Below are positions 38,036-38,981 of a stretch of DNA of 38,981 nucleotides, in pieces. The stretch comes from Acrasis kona (lineage: Eukaryota; Heterolobosea; Eutetramitea; Acrasida; Acrasidae), in assembly GCA_026419775.2 (NCBI GenBank), contig JAOPGA020001379.1, positions 1 to 38,981 on the forward strand, given 5' to 3'. A program made the position numbers and the translations under genes. Within the stretch, counting starts at the first letter, position 1. Each line of letters opens with the position of its first letter. The notes under the pieces are model-generated. The model was not told where the DNA came from, made no database searches, and saw nothing but the letters and a program-made list of their open reading frames with translations.

Positions 38036-38152
38036 AGATAGATAAAAATGTCTTTTATTATTCCTACAAACTGTTCTCTTTTGTAATGTTAATTAGGGCA
38101 CTTCCCTTCGTGCTCGCTACGATCCAAATTCTTTATGGGAATGCGTCTTTTC

Positions 38153-38365
38153 TCCCCTCGATGTTCTATTTTCCACGTCTCTTACAATTATCCACGAGTT
38201 GGTTCGATTTTCCCCAAGCAGTGATTTTTCTCCGCTAGCAGTAACTTTTTCCGCTAGCAGTGATTTTCTCCGCTAGCAGTAACAATTTCCGCTAGCAGTT
38301 CACTTTTCCACCACTAGTTCCAATCTCCACAGTCCGTCATAATCATCCACATTCATTATAAAATC
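38153..38365. repeat. Decayed ~19-bp tandem array with core CCGCTAGCAGT
   Basis: CCGCTAGCAGT starts at 38232, 38251, 38270 and 38289, exactly 19 bp apart; the bases between are T-rich. Weaker units (CCxC...TTTT) keep a 19-20 bp step on both sides, at 38173, 38192, 38212, 38308, 38327 and 38347. About ten units in all. The step is near two helical turns. It lies 150-350 bp upstream of the gene at 38510 and may be an array of protein binding sites. Confidence 0.75.
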
Positions 38366-38509
38366 ATGTGCAAATCTTCTCATCAGCATTACAAACATGT
38401 TGTTATAATCAGAATGCCGCCAAATTCGTTGCGGTAATGATTACGCGCTGCTTTGCAGTTATAAATTCATTCGCTCCGGCGCCAAATTGCATTGTTACCT
38501 TTTAATAAA

Positions 38510-38981
38510 ATGAACGACAGCCTTGATGATAATGACTCTCAAGATGCTATAGACAACAATGAGGAACAAGAGCAGGCCGAGGAATGTTCGTATAAAGAGA
38601 TATGTGCTGGCGTACACCATCACCAAGTATGGGACAAGATTTATCAAATTCCTGAGCTACGGTGCATTCTCAAAAAGCACAGCTTCAAGGTGTTGAAAAA
38701 GTATCAGGATATGTACAGAGCCAAATGTTATGTATCTGGCCGATGGCGTGATCCCTTGAAGGAAAAGAGCGACCCATACGTTCACAAGAACACACTTGAG
38801 GACATGAAGAAGCACACCCACTACTTCTATTGTGCTTGTCATCAGTCATGTCAATTCCGGGCCAGAGTTGAGTGCTTTACAAACACAGACTATCACATCT
38901 CTACTAATGATGTAGTCCATCCAGTGACATTCTCCAACAACTTTAAAGGTCAATATCCGGTAGATTATCGTGTGAAGGACC
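38510..38981 (+). CDS. Zinc-finger protein, possibly transposase N-terminus, runs off the window
   Basis: An ATG at 38510 opens a frame with no stop to the window end (157 codons). After an acidic start (MNDSLDDNDSQDAIDNNEEQ) comes PELRCILKKHSFKVLKKYQD, then FYCACHQSCQFRARVECF and, about 15 residues on, DYHISTNDVVHPVTFS. A CxC/CxxxC pair followed by RARV and two later His fits the WRKY-GCM1/FLYWCH zinc-finger style seen at the N-terminus of Mutator-like transposases and some transcription factors. The last residues (FKGQYPVDYRVKD) also fit that style. The assignment is tentative without the rest of the gene. Confidence 0.6.
   Translation, partial: MNDSLDDNDSQDAIDNNEEQEQAEECSYKEICAGVHHHQVWDKIYQIPELRCILKKHSFKVLKKYQDMYRAKCYVSGRWRDPLKEKSDPYVHKNTLEDMKKHTHYFYCACHQSCQFRARVECFTNTDYHISTNDVVHPVTFSNNFKGQYPVDYRVKD

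Noticed and set aside
1-38981. CRISPR array, bacterial operons or prokaryotic promoters
   Set aside because: The window is eukaryotic (spliceosomal introns, RPB7, GATA, PPR); the tandem repeats seen do not have repeat-spacer form.

Overview
The window is nuclear DNA of a small-genome unicellular eukaryote. It has spliceosomal GT-AG introns of only about 35-75 nt, a four-exon gene for RNA polymerase II subunit RPB7, two Pol III tRNA genes, a GATA zinc-finger factor, a mitochondrial-type PPR protein, Mgm101, a KCTD-like BTB protein and a START protein. Base composition is AT-rich and genes are closely packed, often tail to tail with gaps of 25-90 bp. The gene mix (Mgm101, VWD protein, C-type lectin fusion, divergent RCC1, Crinkler-type NTPase) fits a free-living protist such as a heterolobosean or amoebozoan amoeba, or an early-branching fungus. 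I cannot decide between these from the sequence.

Region 1 (1-9650) is accessory and repeat-rich. It opens with an inverted element (1-2037) with ~218 bp terminal inverted repeats. Two related minus-strand multi-exon loci follow (2026-3427 and 5378-8180). The second begins with a P-loop NTPase of Crinkler/STAND look; both carry the same 3' intron at the same place. Between them lie a tRNA-Cys and a tRNA-Leu, each with about 10-13 extra nucleotides in the D-loop, and several small uncertain ORFs. Seven of the eight N bases of the window fall in the first 5.5 kb, as expected for collapsed or polymorphic repeats.

Region 2 (9700-16400) is a core block: a secreted von Willebrand D-domain protein with a ~400-residue lysine-rich tail, an RCC1-like protein, RPB7, Mgm101 and a GATA factor. 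Region 3 (16960-20870) has a three-pass membrane protein, a small three-exon orphan gene and two gene-poor stretches with repeats and a relic of a polyol dehydrogenase. Region 4 (20877-26850) holds a secreted PQQ-propeller/C-type-lectin fusion, a KCTD-like BTB protein, a START protein and a PhoD-like phosphatase. Region 5 (26880-35890) has a LINE RNase H remnant, a PPR protein, an SGNH hydrolase and a very large protein with a WW-like N-terminus. Region 6 (36000-38981) is again accessory: a 5'-truncated LINE, a decayed leucine-rich-repeat array, a ~19 bp tandem array and the start of a zinc-finger, possibly transposase, gene that leaves the window.

The genes do not form one pathway. Several products are predicted to be secreted or membrane-bound (VWD protein, PQQ-lectin fusion, PhoD phosphatase, SGNH hydrolase, three-pass protein) and suggest a cell surface active in binding and breaking down external matter. 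Mgm101 and the PPR protein serve the mitochondrial genome and its RNA. All functions are inferred from sequence reading alone.
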